Counted from the first letter of the stretch, positions 41,458-51,199 are shown. The stretch is DNA of 64,000 nt from Pseudoalteromonas galatheae (GCF_005886105.2 NZ_PNCO02000001.1:3895001-3959000), one strand, 5' to 3'. The notes: a model not told the origin generated them from the letters alone. A program made the numbers and translations.

Positions 41458-42864
41458 TTAAACGCTGTAATACATTTCGAACTCAACTGGGTGAGTTGTC
41501 ATGTTTAATTTTTCAACTTCTTTCGACTTAAGTGCGATATATGCATCGATTAGGTCATCAGTGAATACGCCACCTTGAGTTAAGAACTCACGGTCAGCAT
41601 CTAGAGAAGCAAGCGCTTCATCAAGTGATGCAGCAACCGTTGGGATTTCTGCTGCTTCTTCTGCTGGTAGGTCGTACAAATCTTTATCCATTGCATCACC
41701 AGGGTGGATCTTGTTGCGGATACCGTCAAGACCTGCCATCAACTGCGCTGCGAAAGCTAGGTATGGGTTAGCCGCAGGATCTGGGAAGCGTACTTCGATA
41801 CGACGACCTTTCTCTGATGGGATCACAGGGATTCGGATTGATGCTGAGCGGTTACGTGCTGAGTATGCAAGCATAACTGGCGCTTCAAACCCTGGTACTA
41901 GACGCTTATAAGAGTTTGTTGCTGGGTTAGTGAATGCATTGATTGCTTTAGCATGCTTAATGATACCACCAATGTAGTAAAGCGCTTCTTCAGATAGACC
42001 GCCGTACTTGTCGCCTGCGAAGATGTTTTTGCCGTCTTTAGCAAGTGATTGGTGGCAGTGCATACCTGAGCCGTTATCACCAACGATTGGCTTAGGCATA
42101 AAGGTTGCTGTTTTACCGTATAGGTGCGCCATGTTGTGGATAACGTACTTCATCTCTTGGATTTCGTCTGCTTTGGTTACCATAGTATTAAAGCGAGTCG
42201 CAATCTCATTTTGACCAGCAGTTGCTACTTCGTGGTGGTGTGCTTCAACAACGTGGCCCATCTCTTCAAGTACTAAACAAGTAGCTGCACGCCAATCATT
42301 AGACGAATCTACCGGTGCTACTGGGAAGTAACCACCTTTTACGCCAGGACGGTGACCTGTGTTACCACCTTCGTAGTCTTTGTCTGAATTCCAAGACGCT
42401 TCTTCTGAATCGATTTTGTACATTGAACCAGACATATCAGTTTTGTACTTAACATCGTCAAACAAGAAAAACTCTGGCTCTGGACCGAATAATACGGTGT
42501 CTGCAATACCCGTTGAACGCATGAACTCTTCAGCGCGTTTAGCTACTGAACGTGGGTCACGCTCGTAGCCTTGGTGTGTGTTTGGTTCAACTACGTCACA
42601 ACGAACGATAAGTGTTGTTTCTTCTGCGAATGGGTCTAGCTTGACACTTTCTGCGTCAGGCATAAGTACCATGTCGGATTCGTTGATGCCTTTCCAACCA
42701 GCGATAGATGAGCCGTCAAACATTTTGCCGTCTTCAAAGAAGTCTTCATCGGCTTGATGATGTGGGATCGATACGTGTTGTTCTTTACCTTTTGTATCTG
42801 TGAAACGTAAATCGACAAATTTTACGTCGTGCTCTTTAATAAAATCTAAAACCGATTGTGACAT
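41458..42864 (-). CDS. glnA: Glutamine synthetase type I
   Basis: A 468-residue dodecameric enzyme that makes glutamine from glutamate and ammonia. Motifs: [16 protein letters not shown] (N-terminal substrate latch), [40 protein letters not shown] and [15 protein letters not shown], with the adenylylation Tyr in [10 protein letters not shown] near 398. Start ATG 42864 has GGAGG 4-8 nt before it. Regulated by NtrC and sigma-54 from the promoter at 42925, with two NtrC sites. Confidence 0.98.
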   Translation of the reverse strand: MSQSVLDFIKEHDVKFVDLRFTDTKGKEQHVSIPHHQADEDFFEDGKMFDGSSIAGWKGINESDMVLMPDAESVKLDPFAEETTLIVRCDVVEPNTHQGYERDPRSVAKRAEEFMRSTGIADTVLFGPEPEFFLFDDVKYKTDMSGSMYKIDSEEASWNSDKDYEGGNTGHRPGVKGGYFPVAPVDSSNDWRAATCLVLEEMGHVVEAHHHEVATAGQNEIATRFNTMVTKADEIQEMKYVIHNMAHLYGKTATFMPKPIVGDNGSGMHCHQSLAKDGKNIFAGDKYGGLSEEALYYIGGIIKHAKAINAFTNPATNSYKRLVPGFEAPVMLAYSARNRSASIRIPVIPSEKGRRIEVRFPDPAANPYLAFAAQLMAGLDGIRNKIHPGDAMDKDLYDLPAEEAAEIPTVAASLDEALASLDADREFLTQGGVFTDDLIDAYIALKSKEVEKLNMTTHPVEFEMYYSV

Positions 42865-42924
42865 GTGTCCTCCGACTCGTTGGGTTATTTTTTGCTGCAA
42901 TGTACTGCAATTGCACACAAGTAA

Positions 42925-42939
42925 GCTTGATCTGTGCCA
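42925..42939 (-). promoter_or_regulatory. Sigma-54 promoter of glnA
   Basis: Minus strand TGGCAC-AGATC-AAGC: perfect -24 element, and the invariant GC at -12 with correct 10-bp spacing from GG. It is 60 nt before the glnA start codon. The -12 differs from consensus (AAGC for TTGC). Confidence 0.82.
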
Positions 42940-43001
42940 TATTTTTAAGTTTTTGATAAATATTGATTTTTAACTTTTGGGAAATTTAAGGATTAGCTTG
43001 T

Positions 43002-43018
43002 TGCACTAATTTGGTGCG
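43002..43018. promoter_or_regulatory. NtrC enhancer site, glnA proximal
   Basis: TGCACTAATTTGGTGCG, one mismatch from the TGCAC-N7-GTGCA consensus, about 63 bp upstream of the sigma-54 promoter. Confidence 0.85.
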
Positions 43019-43035
43019 TAAATGTTTCATGATGG

Positions 43036-43052
43036 TGCGCAATATTGGTGCA
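43036..43052. promoter_or_regulatory. NtrC enhancer site, glnA distal
   Basis: TGCGCAATATTGGTGCA, one mismatch from consensus. Its centre is 34 bp from the proximal site, close to the 32 bp in E. coli glnA, suiting cooperative binding. Confidence 0.85.
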
Positions 43053-43177
43053 AGCAATTCCCTGTGATAGTCACTTTATCTTCGAGTAAGTGTTTGGAGT
43101 ATTGGTATAGATTATGAAGCGCAACAAAGCAAAAATTAATTTAATTCGATAGCTGGGATCAGGGGTCGTGTTTTAAT

Positions 43178-43212
43178 AAAAAAAGCAAGGCGCCTTGAGG
43201 GAGGCGCCCTGC
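43178..43212 (-). terminator. Terminator of the efflux operon
   Basis: Minus strand GC-rich hairpin (GGCGCC arms, extended by GCA/TGC pairs) then seven T. It lies about 80 nt beyond the truncated permease. Confidence 0.85.
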
Positions 43213-43290
43213 CTTCAGGGAGTTAATTTTATCGAAGCTAGTTACTTCTCAGCGAGTATAATGCGGGCTTAGTAACAACCCCGCTGGCGG

Positions 43291-43773
43291 CTAATATTTT
43301 TGCCAAGCTTGATAGGACAATACCGCGACTGGCTGCATTGAATTAAGGCCTTCGTCTGCGCTCGGTCCACGACCTAAGTGAAAAGTAAATCCTAGCATCG
43401 GCATAAATTCAGGGGTGATGTAAGTGGTATTGACTTGTGGCGTTTCAACTTTACTTCTAATCACCTCTTCGGAATAGCCAAATAGGGCGGTTTGCGACTC
43501 CGGCGTTTTTTCATTTTCATAGATCTCAAGCAGCATAGGTATCGGAGTGAAATCATCAAACTCCACCCTATCCTTGATATAGTGCACTGCTTTTGAAACG
43601 TAAAGCTGCTCTGCATTGGGGTAAGGCAACGGCGCAGAGAGAATAGTAAAGTTTAAATTAAACATCGCCACGAGCGTACCTAGTGTGAGTGCTAGCGTAG
43701 AGATAATCGTGATGGTAAATACTTTTACTTTACTCAGAGAGTACAGACTGGCACTCATGTCTTTGACAAGCAT
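43291..43773 (-). pseudogene. Truncated FtsX-type ABC permease
   Basis: 160 residues corresponding only to the N-terminus of the permease at 48620-51064. Shared segments: TIISTLALTLGTLVAMFNLN with the first TM helix, SAPLPYPNAEQLYV, and ITPEFMPMLGFTFHLGRGPSADEGLNS. It stops at QAWQKY where the full protein continues QRYFGG, so about 650 residues are missing. It keeps a good start with GAGGAAAG before it, one TM helix and part of the MacB periplasmic domain. Probably a remnant of a second permease after deletion; a short retained function cannot be ruled out. Confidence 0.82.
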
Positions 43774-43799
43774 ATTACTTTCCTCGTTTCCATCATGGA

Positions 43800-44522
43800 C
43801 TAGAACGTGTCAACGACTGCGTTGGCGTTAGTGTGTGATTGAGGGGCTAGTATTTTGCCATCTAGAAGGTGTAGTTTGCGTGTCGCCATATCGGCATATC
43901 TAGGGTCGTGCGTCACCATACATAATGTCGTCCCTTCTAGGTTTAGCGTTTTCAACATGTCCATAACGGCATCACCATTTTTTGAGTCAAGGTTACCTGT
44001 AGGTTCGTCAACAAGCAGTAATGCGGGGTTACCGACGAGTGCGCGGGCAATAGCAATCCTTTGCTGTTGCCCACCTGAAAGCTGGTTTGGGCGATGTTTT
44101 GCGCGGTGTGCCATATCTACTTTTGTCAGACAGCTCATTACTGCGTGATCAATATCGGCATTGCTCATTGGGTTTTTACGATAACGTAATGGCAGCGCGA
44201 TATTATCGTATACTGTCAGCTCATCAATTAAGTTAAATGACTGAAAGATAAAGCCAATTTTTTCGTTTCGAATATGTGCAGCCGCCGCTAAAGTTAATTG
44301 GCTAACCTCAAGATCTTCAATTTTATAGCTACCATCTGTTGGCATGTCTAACAGGCCAAGTATTGACAGCAGGGTAGATTTACCGCATCCAGAAGGGCCA
44401 CAAATTGACACGAAATCGCCCTTATATATTTCCAAGTCAATCCCACGCAATGCGTGAGTTTCCATTTCTTCGGTACTAAAAACTTTGGTGATCCCTGACA
44501 TGGTTAAAATAGTTTCTTTCAT
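43800..44522 (-). CDS. ABC transporter ATP-binding protein (MacB/LolD type)
   Basis: A 240-residue ATPase. Walker A GPSGCGKS near 43, LolD/MacB-type Q-loop GFIFQSFNLIDELTVYDNIALPL, signature NQLSGGQQQRIAIARAL, Walker B LLLVDEPTGNLDS and switch His MVTHD. This class powers mechanotransmission-type transporters with FtsX permeases and an adaptor. Its partners are the HlyD-type adaptor upstream and the permease at 48620. RBS AGGA precedes ATG. Confidence 0.95.
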   Translation of the reverse strand: MKETILTMSGITKVFSTEEMETHALRGIDLEIYKGDFVSICGPSGCGKSTLLSILGLLDMPTDGSYKIEDLEVSQLTLAAAAHIRNEKIGFIFQSFNLIDELTVYDNIALPLRYRKNPMSNADIDHAVMSCLTKVDMAHRAKHRPNQLSGGQQQRIAIARALVGNPALLLVDEPTGNLDSKNGDAVMDMLKTLNLEGTTLCMVTHDPRYADMATRKLHLLDGKILAPQSHTNANAVVDTF

Positions 44523-44545
44523 AATCGTATCCTAATGATGATTTA

Positions 44546-45796
44546 TTATTGAATGATCCGTACTTGTTTAGCGTTTTTATAAGTACTTGTATCAGAGAGT
44601 ATGATTTGCTGATTTGGGGTGACACCGCTTTCAATTTGCAAAAATTTGCCTGCATCAATACCAAATGACACTAACTGAGGGGTTGCGATGTCATTGTTTA
44701 ACACAAAGAGCGTTTGCTGGCTGTGTGATTGGGTGTTACTTGGACGCTCAACATACAGTGCGTTCTTCAACTGATGTGTGCTAATTTGCGCATCTACGTT
44801 AAGTTCAGGACGCGCAGAATCTGGAACGCCATTGACAAAAGTGAGCTCGACTTCAATGGTGCCCTCTTGTACTTGCGGGCTGATCCTTGTGACTTTTGCA
44901 GGGACTTGTTCGCGGCGTGTATTGACCATAGCAAATTGACCTACCAGAATTTGTTCTGCTTTAGACTGAGATACTCTAACCAGTGCTTGAAGGTCGTTGG
45001 TACTGCCAACTTGAGCAAGTTCTTGGCCGGCTACAACACTTTGTCCAAGTTCAACTGCGAGCCGTTGCAACACACCTTCTGTACCTGCTCGGACTGTTAG
45101 TTTCGCTTCTCTTTCTTTTAACCGGGCGAAAAGAGACTGAGCTTGGTTGATCAGTTCTTGCGAGATGGTTAAATCTTCTGAATGTAATAGCTTTAGCTGT
45201 TCTATACGTGTTTGCTGTAGTTGTACTCTTTCTGACAGCTGCTGTTCTTCAAGCTCTGCGGTTTTTACATCAATGGCGGGAACAACACCTTGGTCTCTGA
45301 GTGTTTGCTGAGCTTCTCGGCGCATGACTAACGATTGATGCTCACTGGTAAGTTCGGCAAGGGTGGCGACTTCCATTAATAACTCGCGCTGGTTTGCGAG
45401 CTTTTGTCTGCGAAAGTTTGCTTGTTGACGGTTCAGCTCCATTTCAGCACTTTCTAATTGCTGTAAGAGATCAGGGTCTTGCATCTTCAAAATGATGGTG
45501 TCAGGCTGAACTTCACCACCGGGGCGTACTAAGATTTCATAGACCGTAGCTGGGTCTTGTGTGGTGATCAGTTTTTGTTTATTAGAGCGAAGCACACCAT
45601 AGCCGTCAACGCTAACATCTAAATCACCTTGCTTAACTTGTCCAACAATGATGGCTTGTCTTGGTAACTTGAACTCGTCCGATGTTGAGAATAGCTTAAG
45701 GCTAAGCCAAGCAAATATCAGCACTAGGGGGATAGCGACAATAAGCCCTACTTTGTGTAGCGGCCTTGCTTGTTTTTGTTTTATTACATCCATCAT
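44546..45796 (-). CDS. Periplasmic adaptor (HlyD/MacA type)
   Basis: A 416-residue membrane-fusion protein. An N-terminal TM anchor about 16-36 is followed by a biotinyl-lipoyl-like domain (QGDLDVSVDGYGVLRSNKQ), a long coiled-coil hairpin (about 105-225, rich in Gln/Glu/Leu), a second lipoyl half (VLQRLAVELGQSVVAGQELAQV), and a beta-barrel domain. It should connect the inner membrane ABC transporter with an outer membrane TolC-type channel. It is first in an operon driven by the sigma-54 promoter at 45831. Confidence 0.92.
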   Translation of the reverse strand: MMDVIKQKQARPLHKVGLIVAIPLVLIFAWLSLKLFSTSDEFKLPRQAIIVGQVKQGDLDVSVDGYGVLRSNKQKLITTQDPATVYEILVRPGGEVQPDTIILKMQDPDLLQQLESAEMELNRQQANFRRQKLANQRELLMEVATLAELTSEHQSLVMRREAQQTLRDQGVVPAIDVKTAELEEQQLSERVQLQQTRIEQLKLLHSEDLTISQELINQAQSLFARLKEREAKLTVRAGTEGVLQRLAVELGQSVVAGQELAQVGSTNDLQALVRVSQSKAEQILVGQFAMVNTRREQVPAKVTRISPQVQEGTIEVELTFVNGVPDSARPELNVDAQISTHQLKNALYVERPSNTQSHSQQTLFVLNNDIATPQLVSFGIDAGKFLQIESGVTPNQQIILSDTSTYKNAKQVRIIQ

Positions 45797-45830
45797 CAGT
45801 TACCTTACTGTAATCGGTTAACCAATAAGA

Positions 45831-45845
45831 GCAAACGATATGCCA
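45831..45845 (-). promoter_or_regulatory. Sigma-54 promoter of adaptor-ATPase operon
   Basis: Minus strand TGGCAT-ATCGT-TTGC, a near-perfect -24/-12 element with GG-N10-GC spacing, 35 nt upstream of the adaptor start. Confidence 0.88.
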
Positions 45846-45897
45846 AATTTTATCCTATTGTTTTTATTGGTATTTAATTTTTTTGCTTTACCGAAAG

Positions 45898-45932
45898 GTC
45901 CGATTGTGGACGTGAGAGTTCAAAAACTGGAC
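45898..45932. promoter_or_regulatory. Paired operator sites upstream of adaptor operon
   Basis: GTCCGATTGTGGAC (45898-45911) and a weaker TTCAAAAACTGGAC (45919-45932), 21 bp between centres. The same arrangement occurs at 51200-51234. Proposed enhancer for the response regulator at 47228; it lies 52 nt beyond the -24 element. Confidence 0.75.
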
Positions 45933-45945
45933 TGAGTATATTGGG

Positions 45946-47241
45946 TCAGTTAAGTGGCACAGGAAAGGCGAGTTGGCAAACCGCTCCCTGTTTATCCTGA
46001 CGATTGCTCAGGCTAATGGAACCAGACATTTGCTCGACGAAATAGCGACTAAGGTAAAGGCCAATACCTTCCCCCGTTTGTTTGGTGGAGTAAAATGGCA
46101 CAAATAAGTTATCGTGGTTGGCAACGCCGGTACCTTCATCAAGCACCTCCAAGATAGCAATATTGTCTTTGGTATACAGCTTCAGTGTAAGCACAGAGCC
46201 CGCGGGGCTCGCTTCTATGGCGTTCTTGATGATATTGATTAGCACTTGATTAAATAGGGTTGGGTCAACATGGAAGTAGACCGGAGAAAGTTCAATTTGC
46301 CACGCTACATCGGTGAAAAGGCCTTGAATGGTTTTGCTCACTTCTAACCCCGACAGACGTTTTATCTCTACTTTTATTGGCTGGTTGAGCTGGCTGTATT
46401 TATGGATAAAATCCTGCAAATGGAAGCACCGCTCAAGTACGATATTAAAGGCTTCGTGATCCCTTGGGTCTTTTGCGCGAGTTTGTAGGCGTTCCAGTAT
46501 GGCAGACACCGGGGTGAGGGAGTTTCTTATTTCATGACTAATTACTCGGATCAAGCGTTGCCAAGCTTGAAGCTCCTGATCGCGCAGTGCTTGCTGAATA
46601 TCGATACAAACAACAAGATGATATGACCGGCTTTGCTGAGTAAAAGTGCTGTGCCTCACTTGCCAGCGTTTATTGTTCTGTATATCGATGAAATGCCACT
46701 GTGGAGAAGGAGTTAACCCTATTGCCTCTGGGTGGCTATATCGTAAGGTTTGCCATGGCTTTTGAAATAGGTGAAAGCAGGCGTCATTGCCAAAGCACAG
46801 TTGCATACGCTGGTCGAAAATAAGTATCGGGGTATTTAACACACTGATAAGTTCAGCAACGAGAAATGATTGCATATCGTCGTCGGTTTTTTCATTTTGT
46901 AGCATATCGGATATAGCATTCAGCTGATTGTGCAGCTGGGCGACAACGCCCGAAGAAAATGTCGGCTTGGCTTTTAGGCTAAAGTCGCGCTTGAGCCACG
47001 CTTCGGCTTGGTAGCTACAGCGCTCAAACGATAGCTTACAACGATCATAAAGCTGCTTTAGCAAAAAACCTTGGCAGAAGACTAGGGCAGCGATTAAGAG
47101 TAAGGTGGGTAGAGGCATGGAAATAGGTATGTTAATCCCCATTTGCCAACTGACGACACAAACTCCCGCAATTTCAATGGCGATGAGTAGTAAAAACTTA
47201 ACTACGAAATAGCGCGCCAAGGGTTCTTTAAATAAGTGCAT
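45946..47241 (-). CDS. NtrY-like sensor histidine kinase
   Basis: A 431-residue inner-membrane kinase. Two TM helices (about 12-34 and 45-63) enclose a very short periplasmic loop, so it may sense events in the membrane. Then come a PAS-like domain (about 125-215; NTPILIFDQRMQLCFGND), phospho-acceptor His236 in RVISHEIRNSLTPV, N-box INIIKNAIEAS, and G-boxes DEGTGV and GEGIGLYLSRYF. Overlaps the response regulator gene by 14 nt, forming a two-component pair. Probably controls the flanking ABC efflux genes. Confidence 0.92.
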   Translation of the reverse strand: MHLFKEPLARYFVVKFLLLIAIEIAGVCVVSWQMGINIPISMPLPTLLLIAALVFCQGFLLKQLYDRCKLSFERCSYQAEAWLKRDFSLKAKPTFSSGVVAQLHNQLNAISDMLQNEKTDDDMQSFLVAELISVLNTPILIFDQRMQLCFGNDACFHLFQKPWQTLRYSHPEAIGLTPSPQWHFIDIQNNKRWQVRHSTFTQQSRSYHLVVCIDIQQALRDQELQAWQRLIRVISHEIRNSLTPVSAILERLQTRAKDPRDHEAFNIVLERCFHLQDFIHKYSQLNQPIKVEIKRLSGLEVSKTIQGLFTDVAWQIELSPVYFHVDPTLFNQVLINIIKNAIEASPAGSVLTLKLYTKDNIAILEVLDEGTGVANHDNLFVPFYSTKQTGEGIGLYLSRYFVEQMSGSISLSNRQDKQGAVCQLAFPVPLN

Positions 47242-48580
47242 ATTTTTCGAGGCGTCGGTAGAGTGATTGCTTGGTGATCCCTAGTAATTCAGCAGCTTGT
47301 TGTTTGTTTCCTGCCGTATTAGTCAAAGCCTGAGCAATCAGTTGTTGTTCTGCTTGCTCCAACGTGATGAGTGGGAGCTTGTTCGCACTTGGTTGTGAAG
47401 GCGTGCTCATATGTAATTGCTCGGGGCCGATTTCACCCGTTTGCGTTAATAACACTGCGCGTTCGAGCAAGTGCCCAAGCTCTCTGGTATTACCCGGCCA
47501 ATCGTACTGTTTTAGCTGATTTAGTGCTGTGGGTGTAAGCCTGCATTGTGTTTTTCCATACCGCTGACCATGGGTTTTGATAAAGTGTTCCGCTAATAAT
47601 TCAATGTCTTCAGGACGTGTACGCAAGGGGGGAATTTCGATTGTGAAGGTATTGATGCGGTAGAAAAGATCTTGGCGAAACTCAGCTTGAGCGATTAACA
47701 GCTCTAAGTTTGCATTCGTTGCACTAATGAGCCTCACGTCTGCGACTTCAGTGACGCTTGAGCCGACGGCTTCATATTCTCGAGACTCTAGCACTCGCAG
47801 CAACTTACTTTGTTGTGCAAGCGGAAGAGTGCCGATTTCATCCAAAAATAAGGTACCAAGATCCGCTAATTTAAACCGTCCTGCACGGTCTGATTTGGCG
47901 TCAGTAAATGCGCCTTTGGTATGGCCAAAAAGCTCACTTTCAAACAGTTGCTCAGGGATGGTTGCCATGTTAACGGAAATAAATGGCTGCGCTGCACGTT
48001 GCGAGTGTTGATGTATCCACTGGGCTATTAAGCTTTTGCCAACTCCATTCTCTCCAGTTAACAGAATATTGGCATCCGTGGGAGCCATGACTTCTAATTG
48101 CGTCATCAGGTGTTGCATGGCTTTGCTGCGCCATAACACAGGTTTAGCATCTCCAGCGAGCGCATGCTGAAGAGCTTGGCTTTTATTTTTTAGCTTATTG
48201 AGCTGTAACTGGCCCCTAATAACTTGTTCAAAGCGCTGGTTTTTCCATGGTTTTTCTAGAAAGTCTACGGCGCCTAATTGCATGGCTTGGACCACAAGCT
48301 CAGTATGTGACCATGCGGTCATAGCCACAATAGGGATGGTATTGCCAAGTTGCTGTTGCTGTCGTAGAAACCTGAGTCCTTCTTGCCCCGATGTAGAGTC
48401 TAACTCAAAGTTCATATCGAGTAGGATCAAGCTAGGCTGGTGTTGTTCAAGAAAGCTGAGTGCTTGCACTGGATTTTCAACTTCTTCGACGGCTAGACCT
48501 AAATCTTCCAATACAAATCGCGCAGCTAATCTAACTTCTCTGTTGTCTTCTATTAGCAATATTTGTGGTTTAGCACTCAA
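47228..48580 (-). CDS. Sigma-54-dependent response regulator
   Basis: A 450-residue enhancer-binding protein. Receiver domain with Asp55 (LILLDMNF); AAA+ domain with Walker A GENGVGKS (176-183), sigma-54 loop GAFTDA (223-228, Asp in place of the second Gly of GAFTGA), Walker B GTLFLDEIG (242-250); C-terminal Fis-type HTH (about 405-450). The start is TTG 48580, with AGGAAG 5-6 nt before it. It lies 39 nt after the permease and overlaps the kinase gene. Two sigma-54 promoters flank it, its evident targets. Confidence 0.93.
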   Translation of the reverse strand: MSAKPQILLIEDNREVRLAARFVLEDLGLAVEEVENPVQALSFLEQHQPSLILLDMNFELDSTSGQEGLRFLRQQQQLGNTIPIVAMTAWSHTELVVQAMQLGAVDFLEKPWKNQRFEQVIRGQLQLNKLKNKSQALQHALAGDAKPVLWRSKAMQHLMTQLEVMAPTDANILLTGENGVGKSLIAQWIHQHSQRAAQPFISVNMATIPEQLFESELFGHTKGAFTDAKSDRAGRFKLADLGTLFLDEIGTLPLAQQSKLLRVLESREYEAVGSSVTEVADVRLISATNANLELLIAQAEFRQDLFYRINTFTIEIPPLRTRPEDIELLAEHFIKTHGQRYGKTQCRLTPTALNQLKQYDWPGNTRELGHLLERAVLLTQTGEIGPEQLHMSTPSQPSANKLPLITLEQAEQQLIAQALTNTAGNKQQAAELLGITKQSLYRRLEKYALI

Positions 48581-48619
48581 AGTAAGCTTCCTTGATTTAT
48601 TATTTTCCTAATCATTCTA

Positions 48620-51064
48620 TTACTCTCCGCGAAGTGCATGTAATGCGGGGCGGGCAATAATATTTCTCGAAGATAGTAGCGTAACACCCGTGACTAAAGT
48701 GATTACAGTGGCAAGTGAAATTAGCCAATGGACAGCACTATCTATTGTAATAGGTACAAGCGTATCTTGAAGTGTTGAAATACTCAATAACACTATGATA
48801 GAAGCGCACGCCGCTGCAGTAATAGGGCGCAAATTATCTCGTAATACCAGTTTAAATACGGCAATCGGTGTTGCACCAACTGACATTCTCACGCCTAACT
48901 CAAACCGACGTAACGCCACGCTGTACTTACATACACCGTAAATACCAAGTGCCGCAAGCGCAAGTGCAAATATCGATAGCATCAAAGTAAACATACTAAT
49001 GACACGAGCTTGCTGTAAGTGCGTAGCCAAAAGCATGGTCGTGGACTGAAAGTTATAGACACGCATTTGCGGGTGGATACCTGTGAGTGCCTGATTTATT
49101 TCTGCTCGACTAATGGTGGCATGTGCGTGAGTTTCAATTAACACAAAGGGGTAACCAGTTGGCACTGAGGGGATGAAAACCCTTGCAATATCAGGTTGTT
49201 TGGGAAGATAAATGTCCTCGACAACACCAACTACTTCAACGCTTTGTTGGCCATTTCGGGGGTATAGTTTAGCGCCCAATACTTGTCCTTGCTGGCGTAA
49301 TTGCGTAGCTAGGGTCTGATTGACAATGACAACAGGCGCATTATTAATGGCTTCCTCATGAGTAAAGGCCCTACCGTCGATAAGTGTTGCCCCAAAGGCG
49401 TCAAAGTATGGCCAAGTACCAGTGGTACTTTGATATTCAAACGAATTTTTTTCGATACCAGGTTCAAATTGCATTTGACGATTTGAAAAGCCCGGTAGCC
49501 AATAGGAAAAAGGGGGATAACCGCCAATGCCTACTTTGGTTACCTGCGGTAACTTTGCTAACGAGTCAACGGCGGATAGAAGCAGTTGTGAGCGCTCCCC
49601 GCGGCTCATCTGTTGTAGCAAAGTACCTAAGTTTAGTGCTACTTGATAGGTATTTTGTTCTCGTATTCCCGTATCACGTTGCAAGTTTTGCCAGCTTGTT
49701 TGGAATATCCCCAGACAAATAGTGAGCAGTGACAGGCAAACAAATAATTGAAATGAGATTAATAAGGTGCGGGTCATCGCGGAAATCTGAACGCCAGTAC
49801 CTTTACCACTACTTTGCAGCTGTTGAATAATATGACGGTAGTTAAGCTGACGGCTTACTATCCAAGAAAGTAGCAAACATAATAAGATACTGACAGTAAA
49901 GGCGAAAGCAATAGTATGCGCTTCGAGTTGCAGCTCTTGCAAACGAGCGAGCGGGCCGACAACCCCTGATTTTAGTAGCCTTATGATCCCCTCAGCGATT
50001 AAAAGCGATAATGCTGCTGCGCTGATAAATAACAGCCCTAATTCTATCGCAATGTGGAAAAATAGATGATTAGGCTTGGCACCTAAAGCGGCTTGAACGG
50101 CAAAGCTTTTTTGTTGCTCGGCGGCACGTGAAAGCACTAAATTACAAATATTACTTAATGCGATTAATAGTAATACAGAGCTTCCGAGTAGCATCATTAT
50201 ACTCACTTGTGATGCTTCACCAATAATACGAGTTTTCATCGGTACAAATTCAAGTTGTACTTTACTATTAGCGAAAGTTTGCTCGCCAGCAGTTTGTTGT
50301 TGTAGTTGTTCATTCAGCCAGTTTTCAAGAGAAAGCTTTGCGCGACGTGCATGTTGTACATCATGTAACTTTAGCAATTGATATGTCTGGATATTATTCC
50401 TTTGCCATGTTGGTGTTGGAGAATCATTATAGTCATAACTGATCCATACATCGGTGTGCCAGTTAGGTGTGGATAATACCGGCTCAATGAATCGCTCGTC
50501 GGTGACGCCAACAATTTTAAAGCTCACCCCTTTAAATACCAATGTTTGGTCTAGAACGTTTGTATTTCCGCCGAAATAACGTTGCCACACTTGGTGTGAA
50601 ACGATCGCGACAGGTTGTTGGCTACCTATCCCTTCATCTACTGAAAAGTACCGTCCCAATGCCAGTGGTACATTGAATATCGACATAAACTCGGGGGTGA
50701 TCGCGCCAGTATTAAATGTTGGGCTGCTCGGTAAACTTTGTTCAACATCAATACTGATATTCTGAATGGCCATCACTTCGATATCAGAAAATTGTGCTTG
50801 CTTGTCATACGCCTCTAAGCTGCCAGCATGAGGAATAAAATTGCTTTGCTTCACTTCATTATTGTCATCTACCAACGCGCCACGCATTAATACCAAGCGC
50901 TCTGCATCTGGATAAGGAAGCGGAGCTGCGAGCAATTGATAGTTTAGGTTATACATCGCTACCAGCGCACCGAGTGTCAGCGCGAGCGTAATTATTATTG
51001 TTAGGGTGTAACTGACATGGCTGCGAAGTTTTTGCCAGGCCATTTTAAGTGAATGCGTTACCAT
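48620..51064 (-). CDS. ABC transporter permease, double FtsX type
   Basis: An 814-residue inner-membrane permease with duplicated architecture: TM helix (about 15-37), MacB-like periplasmic domain (PLPYPDAERLVLM, AITPEFMSIFNVPLALGRYF), FtsX TM bundle (about 275-420), a second TM and periplasmic domain (to about 660) and a last FtsX bundle ending at the C-terminus. This fold couples ATP hydrolysis in the cytoplasm to periplasmic movement. ATG 51064 has GGAG 7 nt upstream. It lies apart from its ATPase (43800), but shares the operator/promoter design. Substrate unknown, perhaps peptide or lipid-like toxin. Confidence 0.9.
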   Translation of the reverse strand: MVTHSLKMAWQKLRSHVSYTLTIIITLALTLGALVAMYNLNYQLLAAPLPYPDAERLVLMRGALVDDNNEVKQSNFIPHAGSLEAYDKQAQFSDIEVMAIQNISIDVEQSLPSSPTFNTGAITPEFMSIFNVPLALGRYFSVDEGIGSQQPVAIVSHQVWQRYFGGNTNVLDQTLVFKGVSFKIVGVTDERFIEPVLSTPNWHTDVWISYDYNDSPTPTWQRNNIQTYQLLKLHDVQHARRAKLSLENWLNEQLQQQTAGEQTFANSKVQLEFVPMKTRIIGEASQVSIMMLLGSSVLLLIALSNICNLVLSRAAEQQKSFAVQAALGAKPNHLFFHIAIELGLLFISAAALSLLIAEGIIRLLKSGVVGPLARLQELQLEAHTIAFAFTVSILLCLLLSWIVSRQLNYRHIIQQLQSSGKGTGVQISAMTRTLLISFQLFVCLSLLTICLGIFQTSWQNLQRDTGIREQNTYQVALNLGTLLQQMSRGERSQLLLSAVDSLAKLPQVTKVGIGGYPPFSYWLPGFSNRQMQFEPGIEKNSFEYQSTTGTWPYFDAFGATLIDGRAFTHEEAINNAPVVIVNQTLATQLRQQGQVLGAKLYPRNGQQSVEVVGVVEDIYLPKQPDIARVFIPSVPTGYPFVLIETHAHATISRAEINQALTGIHPQMRVYNFQSTTMLLATHLQQARVISMFTLMLSIFALALAALGIYGVCKYSVALRRFELGVRMSVGATPIAVFKLVLRDNLRPITAAACASIIVLLSISTLQDTLVPITIDSAVHWLISLATVITLVTGVTLLSSRNIIARPALHALRGE

Positions 51065-51133
51065 ATTTACTCCAAATCCACGCACCTTGTGTATCGGTAT
51101 GCTGTGATAGTTATTCTACTCTACAGGGGAGCA

Positions 51134-51148
51134 GCAACGCCTATGCCA
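51134..51148 (-). promoter_or_regulatory. Sigma-54 promoter of permease-regulator operon
   Basis: Minus strand TGGCAT-AGGCG-TTGC, near-perfect -24/-12 element, 70 nt upstream of the permease start. Confidence 0.88.
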
Positions 51149-51199
51149 AACTTACCTTATTGATATTAATGATATTTGTCTTTTATTTACAAGTGTTCA

